64,000 nt of DNA from Pseudoxanthomonas sp. PXM03 (GTDB taxonomy: Bacteria > Pseudomonadota > Gammaproteobacteria > Xanthomonadales > Xanthomonadaceae): the NCBI RefSeq assembly GCF_014852005.1, contig NZ_JACVAU010000005.1, positions 170,859 through 234,858 of the forward strand, read 5' to 3'. The notes below the pieces were generated by a model. That model was not told where the DNA came from. It worked only from the letters and a program-made list of their open reading frames with translations, and did no database searches. Positions 17,419 through 26,405 of the stretch are shown here, piece after piece. Positions within the stretch are counted from its first letter, which is position 1. Every line of letters begins with the position of its first letter. A program made the translations under genes and the position numbers.

Positions 17419-18039
17419 TCAGTGCTTGTGCCCGAGCATCTCGTCGCGGCTCTGTTCGGCGCGCGACGCACCGATCGCGGTCTCGACCTTCTTGACCTCT
17501 TCCGGCGGCGGCAGCACTGCGGGCATGCCCAGCGACTGGATCCACAGCTCCCGGCACCAGCCCATCGTGTGGTACAGGTGGTGGTCTTCGTCGCTTTCCA
17601 CGGCCTTGTACGCGGGCTCCAGCACCTTGGCCAGTTCGCCGCCCTGTTCCACGACCTTGCCGATCAGTTCCCAGTTCTGGTGGTCCTTGGTTTCGGCCAG
17701 TACGACGCATTCGGCAGCAACCAGTTCGGCGGCTTCCGGTGTGTCGCTCTTCATGGCCATCTCGATGGCCTTCACCAGCGAAGCGCCCTGGTGCGCGACC
17801 ACGCTGCGGCCTGGCGACTTCTCTTCGGTATCCATGCCGAGTTGCTCGAACACGCGGGTAAGCACTTCTTCGTGCGTGCGTGTTTCGTCGAGGTACTCAC
17901 CCCACTCCTTCTTCAGGTCCTTGTTCACTGCGGCCTTGATCGCCGTGGTGTAGATCTGGATGCCGCCGCGTTCGGTTTCGATGGCCTGCAGCAGCAGTTC
18001 GTGGACTTGCGCGGTGTTGACGGTGCGGGAACGTGCCAT
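17419..18039 (-). CDS. ferritin-like four-helix protein
   Basis: A 206-residue helical protein with ferritin-like signatures. The first helix pair has ETERGGIQIY and later ETRTHEEVL. The second pair has AETKDHQNWELI and DEDHHLYHTMGW, giving the repeated E-x(n)-E-x-x-H pattern of a di-iron site. It is probably a stress- or iron-related protein resembling the DUF892 / YciF group, but the exact subfamily is not certain. There is no signal peptide. It stands alone, with a GGGGAGAAGG-type repeat at its 3' end. Confidence 0.75.
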   Translation of the reverse strand: MARSRTVNTAQVHELLLQAIETERGGIQIYTTAIKAAVNKDLKKEWGEYLDETRTHEEVLTRVFEQLGMDTEEKSPGRSVVAHQGASLVKAIEMAMKSDTPEAAELVAAECVVLAETKDHQNWELIGKVVEQGGELAKVLEPAYKAVESDEDHHLYHTMGWCRELWIQSLGMPAVLPPPEEVKKVETAIGASRAEQSRDEMLGHKH

Positions 18040-18377
18040 GGCGGTACTCCGTGGCTGTGAAAGGAGTAACCGTTCTAGGCGCAGGCGCGAAAACACGATG
18101 TGACGGCGACGCATGCACGACGTTCACATAGCCAACTGCGCACGCGTCGGTGAAGCGCATGTCACGCGCCAACGCGAGGCGCCATTTCGTGGTTACCGGG
18201 CACGTACCCGCAGTCTTGTTCCGGCAACGGATGCCGGCTGGGTGCGCCGCGCGCTGTGGAGGCGCGCATCCGGATGTTGCCCCGTTCCGTAGTGGTGAAC
18301 GCGGCCCAGCCCGGGGCCGCCCGGGCCATGTCCGGCATGATGGGTTATCCTCCACGCCCCCCGCAGGAATCGATGCG
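18040..18377. other. intergenic stretch
   Basis: Divergent spacer between the ferritin-like gene and folE. It must hold both promoters; I see no clear operator or RNA element. An open frame beginning at 18150 runs into folE but lacks a ribosome site and any protein-like sequence, so it is not counted. Confidence 0.4.
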
Positions 18378-18983
18378 ATGAGCCAGTCCGACGACAACCC
18401 CGGCAAGGTCACCCAGGCGCAGGCCGAGGATGCCGTGCGCGTGCTGCTCGAATGGGCCGGCGAAGACCCGGCGCGCGAGGGCCTGCTGGACACGCCCAAG
18501 CGCGTGGCCAAGGCCTACCGCGACTGGTTCAGTGGCTACCAGATGGATCCGCGCGAGTACCTGGCGCGCACGTTCGAGGAAGTGGCCGGCTACGACGAGA
18601 TGATCGTGCTGCGCGACATCGAGTTCGAAAGCCATTGCGAGCACCACATGGCGCCGATCATCGGCAAGGCGCATGTGGGTTACCTGCCTGACGGCAAGGT
18701 AGTGGGCATCAGCAAGCTGGCGCGCGTGGTGGACGTGTATGCGCGCCGTTTCCAGGTGCAGGAGAAGATGACCGCGCAGATCGCGCAGTGCATCCAGGAC
18801 GTGCTGCAGCCGCGCGGCGTGGCGGTCGTCGTCGATGGCGCGCACGAATGCATGACCACGCGCGGCGTGCACAAGCGCGGCGTCAGCATGGTGACCAGCA
18901 AGATGCTGGGCACCTTCCGCGAAGACGCACGCACCCGCGCCGAATTCCTGCGCTTCATCGAGACCGGCAACGGACGGCGGTGA
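18378..18983 (+). CDS. folE: GTP cyclohydrolase I
   Basis: FolE makes 7,8-dihydroneopterin triphosphate from GTP, the first step of tetrahydrofolate synthesis. It has 201 residues, the usual length. The zinc and catalytic residues are present: [21 protein letters not shown] (Cys and His of the zinc site) and [19 protein letters not shown] (second Cys plus His). [20 protein letters not shown] is the conserved N-terminal segment. ATG 18378 gives the canonical N-terminus; longer frames are upstream noise. Confidence 0.96.
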   Translation: MSQSDDNPGKVTQAQAEDAVRVLLEWAGEDPAREGLLDTPKRVAKAYRDWFSGYQMDPREYLARTFEEVAGYDEMIVLRDIEFESHCEHHMAPIIGKAHVGYLPDGKVVGISKLARVVDVYARRFQVQEKMTAQIAQCIQDVLQPRGVAVVVDGAHECMTTRGVHKRGVSMVTSKMLGTFREDARTRAEFLRFIETGNGRR

Positions 18984-18997
18984 GGGCGGGCGACGTT

Positions 18998-19114
18998 GTA
19001 GGAGCGACGTGAGTCGCGACCGGATGACGTCTGCGTCCATTCGCCTGCCGTATCCAGTGGTGCCCGCTTTCCTGTTATCGGGAGGTGTACGGTCGCGACT
19101 CACGTCGCTCCTAC
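18998..19114. repeat. REP-type inverted pair (25-bp arms)
   Basis: Arms at 18998-19022 and 19090-19114 are perfect inverted copies of a 25-bp unit beginning GTAGGAGCGACGTGAGTCGC, separated by 67 bp. The same unit recurs at 24961/25073 and 32750/32875. Confidence 0.9.
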
Positions 19115-19127
19115 AAAGGGCACAAGC

Positions 19128-19511
19128 ATGACCACCTGCCCCTGCGGCACTGGCCGCGATTACGCGGCCTGCTGCGGCCGCTACCACGCCGGCGGCATCG
19201 CGCCGGATGCCGAAGCGCTGATGCGTTCGCGCTACAGCGCCTTTGTCACGGCTGATGCCGGTTACCTGCGCGCCACCTGGCATCCCGACACCTGTCCGGC
19301 CGAGCTGGGCCTGGACGCGCCCGGTGCGCTACGCACCACGTGGCTGGGCCTGTCGGTGAAGCAGCATCGCGTCACCGGGCCGGATACTGCGGAGGTGGAG
19401 TTCGTTGCCCGCTACCGCGTCGGAGGTGGCAGCGCCGTGCGGCTGCACGAGCGCAGCCGCTTCGTCCGCCTCGACGGGCGGTGGCTGTACGTGGACGGCG
19501 AGCATCGGTGA
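19128..19511 (+). CDS. YchJ-family SEC-C protein (UPF0225)
   Basis: A 127-residue protein. The N-terminus [20 protein letters not shown] is a SEC-C-like zinc motif (CxCx8CC). It is followed by [23 protein letters not shown] and the NTF2-like remainder ending [15 protein letters not shown]. This is the layout of the YchJ / UPF0225 family. It is cytosolic, and its role is not established. It begins 14 bp after the right arm of the REP pair. Confidence 0.92.
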   Translation: MTTCPCGTGRDYAACCGRYHAGGIAPDAEALMRSRYSAFVTADAGYLRATWHPDTCPAELGLDAPGALRTTWLGLSVKQHRVTGPDTAEVEFVARYRVGGGSAVRLHERSRFVRLDGRWLYVDGEHR

Positions 19512-19518
19512 TGGATGC

Positions 19519-19685
19519 TCCCTTCTCCCCGCAAGCGGGGAGAAGGTGCCCGAAGGGCGGATGAGGGGCGCTCTTCGCGCAGCACGCTTGGTGCTGATTG
19601 AAGGCGCGCATGCGCAACCACCTCAACACTTCGTGTTGCGTCTGGATCAATACAGTTGCTCTCCCCGCAAGCGGGGAGAGAGATG
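19519..19685. repeat. GGGGAGAAGG-type palindromic repeat cluster
   Basis: CCTTCTCCCCGC / GCGGGGAGAAGGTGCCCGAAG near 19522-19555, then GGCGGATGAGGGGCG, and a second CTCTCCCCGC / GCGGGGAGAG hairpin at 19661-19682 facing the other way. The intervening segment (about 19590-19640) also recurs in other copies, e.g. at 44000-44080. Confidence 0.8.
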
Positions 19686-19686
19686 C

Positions 19687-21018
19687 TCAACCCTTCGGCG
19701 TCTCCAGGTAATCCAGCGTGACCTGCAGCAGTGCGCGCACGCCGACGTCGAGCGAGGCTTCGTCCAGCATGAACTCCGGGGAATGGTTGCTGGGGGCGGT
19801 CACCGGGTCGGTGCCCTTCGCCGTGCTGCCGACGAAGAAGAACATCGACGGCACTTCCAGCGCGTAGAACGAAAAGTCTTCGGCGCCCATCTGCAGCGGT
19901 GGGGTGATGACGTTGTCCGCGCCGACCACGGCCTGCAGGCTCGGCGTCATGCGCGCGGTGAGCGCGGGATCGTTGATGGTGGCGGGGTTGCCGCTGCGGT
20001 CGGGCACGTTGGCTTCCACCTTCGCGCCGTGCGCGGCGGACACATGGCTGGCGACGTTCTTCAGATCGGCGAAGATCTTCTGCCGCATGCCTTCGTCGAA
20101 AGTGCGGATGGTGCCGACCACTTCCACGTCGTCGGGGATGATGTTGTAGCGGATGCCGCCCTTGATGGCGCCGAAGCTGACCACCGCGGGTTGCCGGGAG
20201 ATGTCGGTGCGGCGGCTGACGATCGTCTGCGTGGTGCCGATGACGTCGGCCATCGCCACGATCGGGTCCACGCCGCCCCATGGCCGCGAGCCATGCGTCT
20301 GCCGGCCGACGACCTTCAGGTTGAAGCTGTCCGATGCCGCCATCAGCGGGCCCTGGCGCGCGCCGATCTGGCCGACGGGAATCGACGAGAACACGTGCAG
20401 GCCGAACATCGCGTCCGGCTTGAAGTCCTTGAACAGGCCTTCCTTCAGCATCAGCGATGCGCCGCCTTCTTCGCCGGCGGGCGCGCCTTCCTCGGAAGGC
20501 TGGAACACCAGCAGCACTTCGCCGGCCAGCGTGTCCTTCATCGCCACCAGCGATTTCGCCACGCCCAGCAGGATGCCGGTGTGCGCGTCGTGGCCGCAGG
20601 CATGCATGACGCCGACGGTTTCGCCGCGATAGGTCGCGGTGGCCTTCGATGCGAACGGCAGGCTGTTGCGTTCGGTCACCGGCAGCGCATCCATGTCCGC
20701 CCGCAGCGCGATGCGCGGACCCGGCATGCCGCCCTTGATGATGGCGGTGACGCCGTGGTGCGCGATGCCGGTGCGCGGTTGCAGGCCGAGCTTGCGCAAC
20801 TCTTCCGCAACGCGCTTGGCTGTCTGCTCCTCGCGGTTGGACAGCTCCGGATGCTGGTGGAAGTGCCGGCGCCAGTCCACGACCTGCTGCTGCACGGCCT
20901 TGCCGGCGGCAGCGACTTCCGCTCGTTGCGCGGGTGCGGCGTCCTGCGCGGCGGCGGGCAGTGCGCAGGCCAGCGCGACGGTGAGCAGGGAAATGGCGAG
21001 GGGACGAGCTGTACGCAT
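19687..21018 (-). CDS. exported M20-family amidohydrolase (1)
   Basis: A 443-residue zinc amidohydrolase of the M20 / HipO-like group (N-acyl amino acid hydrolase type). A signal peptide ends near ALPAAAQ. The metal-site sequences are LRADMDALPV, GVMHACGHDAHTGILLG and FQPSEEGAPAG, with FFVGSTAKG and the late histidine in SNHSPEF. The dimerisation (lid) domain contains GSRPWGGVDPI. ATG 21018 is chosen over the longer frame because CCAGGAG lies 8 bp upstream. It is paralogous to 22159-23469; a TSUP exporter lies between them. Confidence 0.9.
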   Translation of the reverse strand: MRTARPLAISLLTVALACALPAAAQDAAPAQRAEVAAAGKAVQQQVVDWRRHFHQHPELSNREEQTAKRVAEELRKLGLQPRTGIAHHGVTAIIKGGMPGPRIALRADMDALPVTERNSLPFASKATATYRGETVGVMHACGHDAHTGILLGVAKSLVAMKDTLAGEVLLVFQPSEEGAPAGEEGGASLMLKEGLFKDFKPDAMFGLHVFSSIPVGQIGARQGPLMAASDSFNLKVVGRQTHGSRPWGGVDPIVAMADVIGTTQTIVSRRTDISRQPAVVSFGAIKGGIRYNIIPDDVEVVGTIRTFDEGMRQKIFADLKNVASHVSAAHGAKVEANVPDRSGNPATINDPALTARMTPSLQAVVGADNVITPPLQMGAEDFSFYALEVPSMFFFVGSTAKGTDPVTAPSNHSPEFMLDEASLDVGVRALLQVTLDYLETPKG

Positions 21019-21065
21019 CGGATCTGCTCCTGGAGGGATGCCCGATGCTAACCGCAATGGGGCAT

Positions 21066-21130
21066 GTAGGAGGGGCTTTAGCCCCGACGCTTTGGCGAGC
21101 GCCTCCAGTCGGGGCTAAAGCCCCTCCTAC
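21066..21130. repeat. 23-bp perfect inverted repeat
   Basis: Two perfectly complementary 23-bp arms (21066-21088 and 21108-21130) built on GTAGGAGGGGCTTTAGCCCC, with a 19-bp spacer, between divergent genes. The unit shares its GTAGGAG start with the REP pairs but has a different core. Confidence 0.92.
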
Positions 21131-21216
21131 AACGGCATCGCAGCTTCTAGAATGCGCAAGCGTCGCACGTGCTGGTTCCCGGGCGGACGCGCATCATCGT
21201 CCGCTGCGGAAACCTC

Positions 21217-22002
21217 ATGCCCGACCTCGCCCTGCAGGTACTCCTGCTGCTGTTCCTCGCCGCGATGCTGGCGGGCTTCATCGATGCCATCGCCGGCGGC
21301 GGTGGCATGGTCACCATCCCGGCGATGCTGTTGGCCGGCATTCCGCCGCTGCACGTGCTGGGCACCAACAAGCTGCAGTCGCTGTTCGGTTCGGCCTCGG
21401 CCAGTTGGGCCTACGCGCGGCATGGGCATGTCGACCTGAAAGGCCAGCTGCCGATGGCACTCACCGCGGCGTTGGGCGCGGTGGGTGGCGCGCTGCTGGC
21501 GACCATCATCCCGGTGGAGTGGCTGAAGCTGGCGCTGCCGTTCCTGCTGGTGGGCATCGCCATCTATTTCGGGCTGAAGCCTGACATCGGCCATGTGGAC
21601 CGGCACCAGCGCATGCGCCCGCTCGTGTTCGGGCTGACCTTCGTGCCGGTGATCGGCTTCTATGACGGCGTGTTCGGTCCCGGCACGGGGTCGTTCCTGA
21701 TGCTCGGCTTCGTGGCGCTGGCGGGGTTCGGCATCCTCAAGGCCACGGCGCATACCAAGTTCCTCAACTTCGGCTCCAACCTCGGCGCGTTCGCGGTGTT
21801 CCTCGCGTTCGGCGCGGTGCTGTGGAAGGTGGGACTGGTGATGGGCGCGGGGCAGTTCCTCGGCGCGCAGCTGGGCTCGCGCTTCGCGATGAAGCAGGGC
21901 GCCCGCATCATCAAGCCGCTGCTGGTCACGGTGTCGATCGCGCTGGCGATCCGCCTGCTGGCCGATCCGCAGCATCCGTTGCGGATGTGGGTGGGCCTGT
22001 AG
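21217..22002 (+). CDS. TSUP-family membrane transporter (TauE/SafE)
   Basis: A 261-residue inner-membrane protein with seven to eight hydrophobic segments in two repeats. The TSUP signature is present: FIDAIAGGGGMVTIPAMLLAGIP and the loop GTNKLQSLFGS in the N-half, FYDGVFGPGTGSFL and AHTKFLNFGSN in the C-half. Members export sulfite, sulfoacetate or other organosulfur anions; the substrate here is not known. ATG 21217 (MPDLALQ) precedes the first helix; upstream codons to 21169 are probably not translated. Confidence 0.9.
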   Translation: MPDLALQVLLLLFLAAMLAGFIDAIAGGGGMVTIPAMLLAGIPPLHVLGTNKLQSLFGSASASWAYARHGHVDLKGQLPMALTAALGAVGGALLATIIPVEWLKLALPFLLVGIAIYFGLKPDIGHVDRHQRMRPLVFGLTFVPVIGFYDGVFGPGTGSFLMLGFVALAGFGILKATAHTKFLNFGSNLGAFAVFLAFGAVLWKVGLVMGAGQFLGAQLGSRFAMKQGARIIKPLLVTVSIALAIRLLADPQHPLRMWVGL

Positions 22003-22156
22003 TCCTTCTCCCCGCGAGGCGGGGAGAAGGTGCCCGGAGGGCGGATGAGGGGCGAGCGCGATGCTTCGATTGCGTCCTGCACACGTCGGGGTCGACGGCT
22101 TCGTCTGCCCCTCACCCGCCTTCGGCACCCTCTCCCCGCAGGCGGGGAGAGGGGAA
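22001..22156. repeat. GGGGAGAAGG-type palindromic repeat cluster
   Basis: CCTTCTCCCCGC / GCGGGGAGAAGGTGCCCGGAG with GGCGGATGAGGGGCG at 22004-22053. An oppositely oriented copy, CCCCTCACCCGCCTTCGGCA then CTCTCCCCG / CGGGGAGAGG, lies at 22108-22154. It fills the gap between the converging TSUP and M20 genes. Confidence 0.8.
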
Positions 22157-22158
22157 GA

Positions 22159-23469
22159 TCAAGGCTTCGTAGCGAGATAGTCCAGCGCCACCTGCAGCAT
22201 CGCCCGGCTGCCGGTCTGCAGCGCCTGTTCGTCCAGCAGGAACTGCGGCGAATGGTTGATCGGTGCGGTGGCCGGATCGATGCCCTTCGACGTCGAGCCC
22301 ACGAAGAAGTAGAAACCCGGCACCGTGTTGGCGAACTGCGAGAAGTCCTCGGCCACGGTTACCAATGGCATCTCGACCACGCTGGCTGCGCCGACGGCCT
22401 TGTCCAGCGAAGGCCGCACGCGCTGGGTGAGCGCGGGCTGGTTGATGGTGGCCGGCGCGTTGTTGGCCACCTTCAGCTCGGCGCTGCCACCGCTGGCATG
22501 GCTGTAGTCGTCGGCGATGCGGCGGAAGCGTGCGATCACGTCCTCGCGCACGGCCGGGTCGAACGTGCGCAGCGTGCCGACCAGCGTCGCTTCGTCCGGG
22601 ATGATGTTGAAGCGTACGCCGGCCTGGAACTGGCCCGCGGTCAGCACCACCGGGCTGGTGGCGATGTTCACCTGGCGCGCAATCATGCTCTGCGTGCCGA
22701 GCAGGATCTGCGCGCCCAGGGTGATCGGGTCCACGCCATCCCACGGCCGCGAGCCGTGCGTCTGCTTGCCCTTCACCACCAGCGACCATTCGTCCGCCGC
22801 AGCCAGCAGTGGCCCGCTGCGGTAGCCCACGCTGCCCACCGGCAGGCCGGCCCAGACATGCAGGCCGAACACGGCGTCCGGGGTGAAGTCCTTGAACACG
22901 CCCTCCTGCAGCATCAACGCCGCGCCGAATACTTCACCCGCGACCGGCGGACCTTCTTCCGCCGGCTGGAAGACGAACATCACTTCGCCGGCCAGTTCGT
23001 CCTTCGCCGCGACCAGCGCCTGCGCCACGCCCATCAGGATGGCGACATGCGCATCGTGGCCGCAGGCGTGCATCACGCCGACCGGTTGGCCGCGGTAGTC
23101 GGCCTTCACCTTCGAGGCGAACGGCAGGCCCGTCTGTTCGGTGACGGGCAACGCGTCCATGTCCGCGCGCAAAGCGATGCGCGGACCCGGCTTCGCGCCC
23201 TTCAACACCGCGACCACGCCGGTCTTGCCGACGCCGGTGCGGACCGTCAGGCCCAGTGAGCGCAGGTGGTCGGCGACGCGCTTGGCGGTGCGGACTTCCT
23301 GCTCGCCCAGCTCGGGATGCTGGTGGAAGTCGCGGCGCCATTGCACCAGCTGCGGTTGCGCACGCTCGAGCGCAGCGAGCGCGGCGGCGTCCTGAGCACG
23401 GACGTCGGCACCCGCCAGTGCGGCGGTGACGACGAGCAGGGCGGCGAACAGGCGGTGGGCGCGAAGCAT
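22159..23469 (-). CDS. exported M20-family amidohydrolase (2)
   Basis: A 436-residue exported M20 amidohydrolase, close paralogue of the gene at 19687. The signal peptide is MLRAHRLFAALLVVTAALAGADVRA. Zinc-site motifs match: LRADMDALPVTEQTG, GVMHACGHDAHVAIL, FQPAEEGPPV, GSRPWDGVDPI and INHSPQF. ATG 23469 follows from the signal peptide; the open frame upstream to 23601 has no sensible protein. It is probably an N-acyl-amino-acid or aminobenzoate-type hydrolase; the specific acyl group cannot be read from sequence. Confidence 0.9.
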   Translation of the reverse strand: MLRAHRLFAALLVVTAALAGADVRAQDAAALAALERAQPQLVQWRRDFHQHPELGEQEVRTAKRVADHLRSLGLTVRTGVGKTGVVAVLKGAKPGPRIALRADMDALPVTEQTGLPFASKVKADYRGQPVGVMHACGHDAHVAILMGVAQALVAAKDELAGEVMFVFQPAEEGPPVAGEVFGAALMLQEGVFKDFTPDAVFGLHVWAGLPVGSVGYRSGPLLAAADEWSLVVKGKQTHGSRPWDGVDPITLGAQILLGTQSMIARQVNIATSPVVLTAGQFQAGVRFNIIPDEATLVGTLRTFDPAVREDVIARFRRIADDYSHASGGSAELKVANNAPATINQPALTQRVRPSLDKAVGAASVVEMPLVTVAEDFSQFANTVPGFYFFVGSTSKGIDPATAPINHSPQFLLDEQALQTGSRAMLQVALDYLATKP

Positions 23470-23619
23470 GGTGGCATCCGGGGCGTGCGGGGAGCACGAT
23501 GCTAGTCCCTGCGGGGCGCGCGTCCAATGGCAAATCACCATGAGCGCATGCCCGCGCGCGGCTCGCATTCGATACGCGCGCGTGGCAGGCTCGCAGGCCA
23601 CTGAGCAGCCCGTATACCC

Positions 23620-24957
23620 ATGACCCGCGACGCCGATCCTGCTTCCTCCAGTCCGCTGCAGGGCGATGCTGCATTGCTGCGTGCGGTGGGCAGCCTGGCG
23701 CTGGCGGCGGCCGTCATCAACATCATCGTCGGCGGCGGCATCTTCAAGATGCCCGCGGCGCTGTCATCGCAGGTCGGTGCGGCCGCGCCGCTGGCGCTGC
23801 TGGCCGGCGCGGTGGTGATGGTGCCGGTGGCGTTGTGCTTCGCCGCCATCGGCAGCCGCGCCTCCGCGACCGGTGGCCCGTACACCTATGTCAGCGCGGT
23901 GTTCGGCACGCTGCCGGGGTTCCTCGCCGGAGCGCTGATGTGGATCTGCAACGTGGCCTCCAGTGCCGGCGTGGCGGCTGCACTGTCGCTGCAGGTCGCC
24001 AGCCTGTGGCCAGTGTTCGCCGCGCCGGTGCCGCGCGCGCTGTTGCTGTTGGGCGTGTACGCCGCGATCTACGCACTGAACGCCTTCGGCGTGAAGCTGG
24101 GCGCGCGCGCCGTAATGACGCTGGCCACGTTGAAATTGGTGCCGCTGTTCCTGCTGGTGCTCGTGGGCCTGGCCTTCGTCGACACCACGCAGGTCAGCTT
24201 TGCCTTCAGCGACGTGCCGTCATGGACGGCGTTGGGCGCGGCTATGGTGATGGTGGTGTTCGCGTACTCCGGCGTGGAGACGGCGCTGATTCCCGGTGGC
24301 GAAGTGCGCGATCCCTCGCGCAGCGTACCGCGCGCGGCGATGAGCGCCATCCTGCTGGTGGTGCTGCTGTACCTGGGCCTGCAGATCGTCTGCCAGGGCG
24401 TGCTGGGCCCGGCCCTGGCGAGCAGCAGTGTGCCCATCGCCGAGGCGGCGGGTCGGCTGTGGGACCCCGCGCGCATCGCGCTGCTAGTGACCGCGAGCAT
24501 CTCGATGGCGGGTTTCCTGCTGGGCAACCTGCTGGGCTCGTCGCGGCTGCTGTTCGCACTGGGGCGCGATGGCTACCTGCCGCAGGCCTTCGGCCGCGTC
24601 AGCGCCACCCACCGCGTACCGCTGCTGGCGCTGGCCACGCACGCCGGCATTGCCTGCCTGCTGGCGGTGGTGGGCAACTTCGAAGCACTGGTGCTGATCT
24701 CGGGCGGTGCCGTGTGCCTGGTGTACGTGATGGTGTGCGTGGCGGCATGGCGCGCGCAGCGAAGCGACCTGCGCGAGCGCGGTGAGCCCTTCGTGCTGCG
24801 CGGCGGTCCGCTGGTGCCGGGGTTGGCGGTGGTCGGCATGGTGGCCATCCTGACCACGCTGAGCGCGCGCGAATGGACGGCAATCGGCGTGGCGGTGGTG
24901 GTGCTGGCGGTGGTGTACGCGGTGCTGGTGGGGCTGCGTCGGCGCGTTGGGGCCTGA
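23620..24957 (+). CDS. APC-superfamily amino acid permease
   Basis: A 445-residue inner-membrane transporter with about 12 helices. The first helix carries the APC marker INIIVGGGIFKMPA; SRASATGGPYTYV and FAYSGVETALIPGGEVRDPSRSVPRA are the conserved segments of helices 2-3 and 6-7. It probably transports amino acids or related amines by proton symport. It follows M20 amidohydrolase 2 in divergent orientation, so uptake of products of secreted deacylation is possible but is only inference. Confidence 0.9.
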   Translation: MTRDADPASSSPLQGDAALLRAVGSLALAAAVINIIVGGGIFKMPAALSSQVGAAAPLALLAGAVVMVPVALCFAAIGSRASATGGPYTYVSAVFGTLPGFLAGALMWICNVASSAGVAAALSLQVASLWPVFAAPVPRALLLLGVYAAIYALNAFGVKLGARAVMTLATLKLVPLFLLVLVGLAFVDTTQVSFAFSDVPSWTALGAAMVMVVFAYSGVETALIPGGEVRDPSRSVPRAAMSAILLVVLLYLGLQIVCQGVLGPALASSSVPIAEAAGRLWDPARIALLVTASISMAGFLLGNLLGSSRLLFALGRDGYLPQAFGRVSATHRVPLLALATHAGIACLLAVVGNFEALVLISGGAVCLVYVMVCVAAWRAQRSDLRERGEPFVLRGGPLVPGLAVVGMVAILTTLSAREWTAIGVAVVVLAVVYAVLVGLRRRVGA

Positions 24958-24960
24958 TCT

Positions 24961-25097
24961 GTAGGAGCGACGTCAGTCGCGACCGCTCGGCTCGCGCTCG
25001 CGCGATATCCGGTGACGTGCGCTTTTATCGCTGAGGCGAGGCGATGCTTTCCTGGATCGGGCGGCAGCTACCCGGTCGCGACTGACGTCACTCCTGC
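24961..25097. repeat. REP-type inverted pair (25-bp arms, one mismatch zone)
   Basis: Left arm 24961-24985 (GTAGGAGCGACGTCAGTCGC then GACCG) and inverted right arm 25073-25097, which differs from perfect complement at two positions (A for G, G for A). Both carry CGTCAG instead of the CGTGAG seen in the other pairs, so the arms have changed together. Confidence 0.88.
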
Positions 25098-25115
25098 AGG
25101 AAGCCCGTCCCCTGC

Positions 25116-25967
25116 TCAGCGGAACACCACCGTCCGGTGCCCATTCAACAGGATCCGGTGTTCCACGTGGCGACGGACGGCGCGGGCCAACACCAGCGAT
25201 TCGATATCGCTGCCCATGCGGACCAGTTCCTTCGGCGTCATCGCGTGGTCCACGCGGGCGACGTCCTGTTCGATGATCGGACCTTCGTCCAGGTCGCGGG
25301 TCACGTAGTGCGCGGTGGCGCCGATGATCTTGACCCCGCGCTGGTGCGCCTGGTGGTAGGGCCGGGCGCCCTTGAAGCTGGGCAGGAAGCTGTGGTGGAT
25401 GTTGATCGCGCGGCCGGCCAGCGCATCGCACAGCGTGGGCGAGAGGATCTGCATGTAGCGGGCCAGCACGACCAGGTCGATCTGCTCGCGTTCGACCAGG
25501 TCGATGATGCGCTGCTCCTGCTCATCCCGATGCGCCGCGGAGACGGGCAGGTGGTGGAACGCCACGCCGTAGGATTGCGCCAGCGCCGCGAAGTCGTCGT
25601 GGTTGGACGCGACGCAGGCGATCTCCACCGGCAGCTGTCGGCTGTGCACGCGGAACAGCAGGTCGTTGAGGCAATGGCCCTGCTTGCTCACCAGCACCAT
25701 CAGCCGCGCCTTGCGGCGTGCGTCGTGGATCTGCCATTCCATCGCGAACGCGTCGGCCAGCGGTGCGAAGCGTGCGCGCAGGGCATCGGCGGCAATCGCC
25801 TCCGGCAGGTCGAAATGCACACGCAGGAAGAAGCGGCCGGATTCGTCGTCGCCGAACTGCTGGGCGTCCAGGATGTTGCAGCCCGCGTCGAACAGCAGGC
25901 CGGTGACGCGATAGACGATGCCGGTGGTATCCGGGCAGGAGAGCGTGAGGATGTGGTCGCGGCGCAT
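25116..25967 (-). CDS. purU: formyltetrahydrofolate deformylase
   Basis: PurU hydrolyses 10-formyl-THF to THF and formate, balancing one-carbon pools and feeding formate to PurT. It has 283 residues: an N-terminal ACT-like domain (about 4-85, ILTLSCPDTTGIVYRVTGLL and FFLRVHFDL) and a C-terminal formyltransferase-fold domain. The latter has the active-site loop INIHHSFLPSFKGARPYHQA and TAHYVTRDLDEGPIIEQD. ATG 25967 (MRRDHILTL) gives the usual start; the open frame beyond is Ser/Thr/Pro-rich and unlikely. Confidence 0.95.
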   Translation of the reverse strand: MRRDHILTLSCPDTTGIVYRVTGLLFDAGCNILDAQQFGDDESGRFFLRVHFDLPEAIAADALRARFAPLADAFAMEWQIHDARRKARLMVLVSKQGHCLNDLLFRVHSRQLPVEIACVASNHDDFAALAQSYGVAFHHLPVSAAHRDEQEQRIIDLVEREQIDLVVLARYMQILSPTLCDALAGRAINIHHSFLPSFKGARPYHQAHQRGVKIIGATAHYVTRDLDEGPIIEQDVARVDHAMTPKELVRMGSDIESLVLARAVRRHVEHRILLNGHRTVVFR

Positions 25968-25977
25968 GGGGGTCTGC

Positions 25978-26295
25978 TTACTCGCAGCGGGCCGCGGTGA
26001 TGCGGTTGTCGGCGTCGAGGAAGACACGCAGGCGGTCGTTGCGCGCGTCGTGCTTCACGACCGTCTTCGGGCCGATGGGGTTGACCAGTCCGGCGCCGCT
26101 CTCGCGCGACAGGCGCTTGAGCGTGGCCTCATCCGCAGGTTGACCCGTCGCCCAGCCAAGTGCGCTATCGCTGCAGCGCCCGCTGCCCTCCACCTGGGGG
26201 CCAGGGGTGCTGACGCAGGAAGACAGGGCGAAGGCGGCGCCTGTCAGCAGGAAGGCGTGGAAAGACGAACGGCGCAACGGGCGGGGGGATGTCAT
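25978..26295 (-). CDS. I78-family peptidase inhibitor-like lipoprotein
   Basis: A 105-residue envelope lipoprotein. The signal peptide ends in the lipobox LSSC (Cys27). The mature part carries the I78 inhibitor signature: LKRLSRESGAG, then DARNDRLRVFLDADNRITAARCE at the C-terminus. Such inhibitors block serine peptidases in the periplasm or outside the cell. Its gene starts just 10 bp from the purU stop-side boundary on the same strand, so a joint transcript is possible but a functional link is not suggested. Confidence 0.85.
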   Translation of the reverse strand: MTSPRPLRRSSFHAFLLTGAAFALSSCVSTPGPQVEGSGRCSDSALGWATGQPADEATLKRLSRESGAGLVNPIGPKTVVKHDARNDRLRVFLDADNRITAARCE

Positions 26296-26405
26296 GGCAG
26301 CATCTCCGGATGCGGGGGAAGATCGCTGTTTAACACACTCGCTGGCTCAAAAGGCGAGCCCCCGCCGCCATCGCTTGCTGCCGTCCCGCGCCTACGGAGA
26401 TCGCC

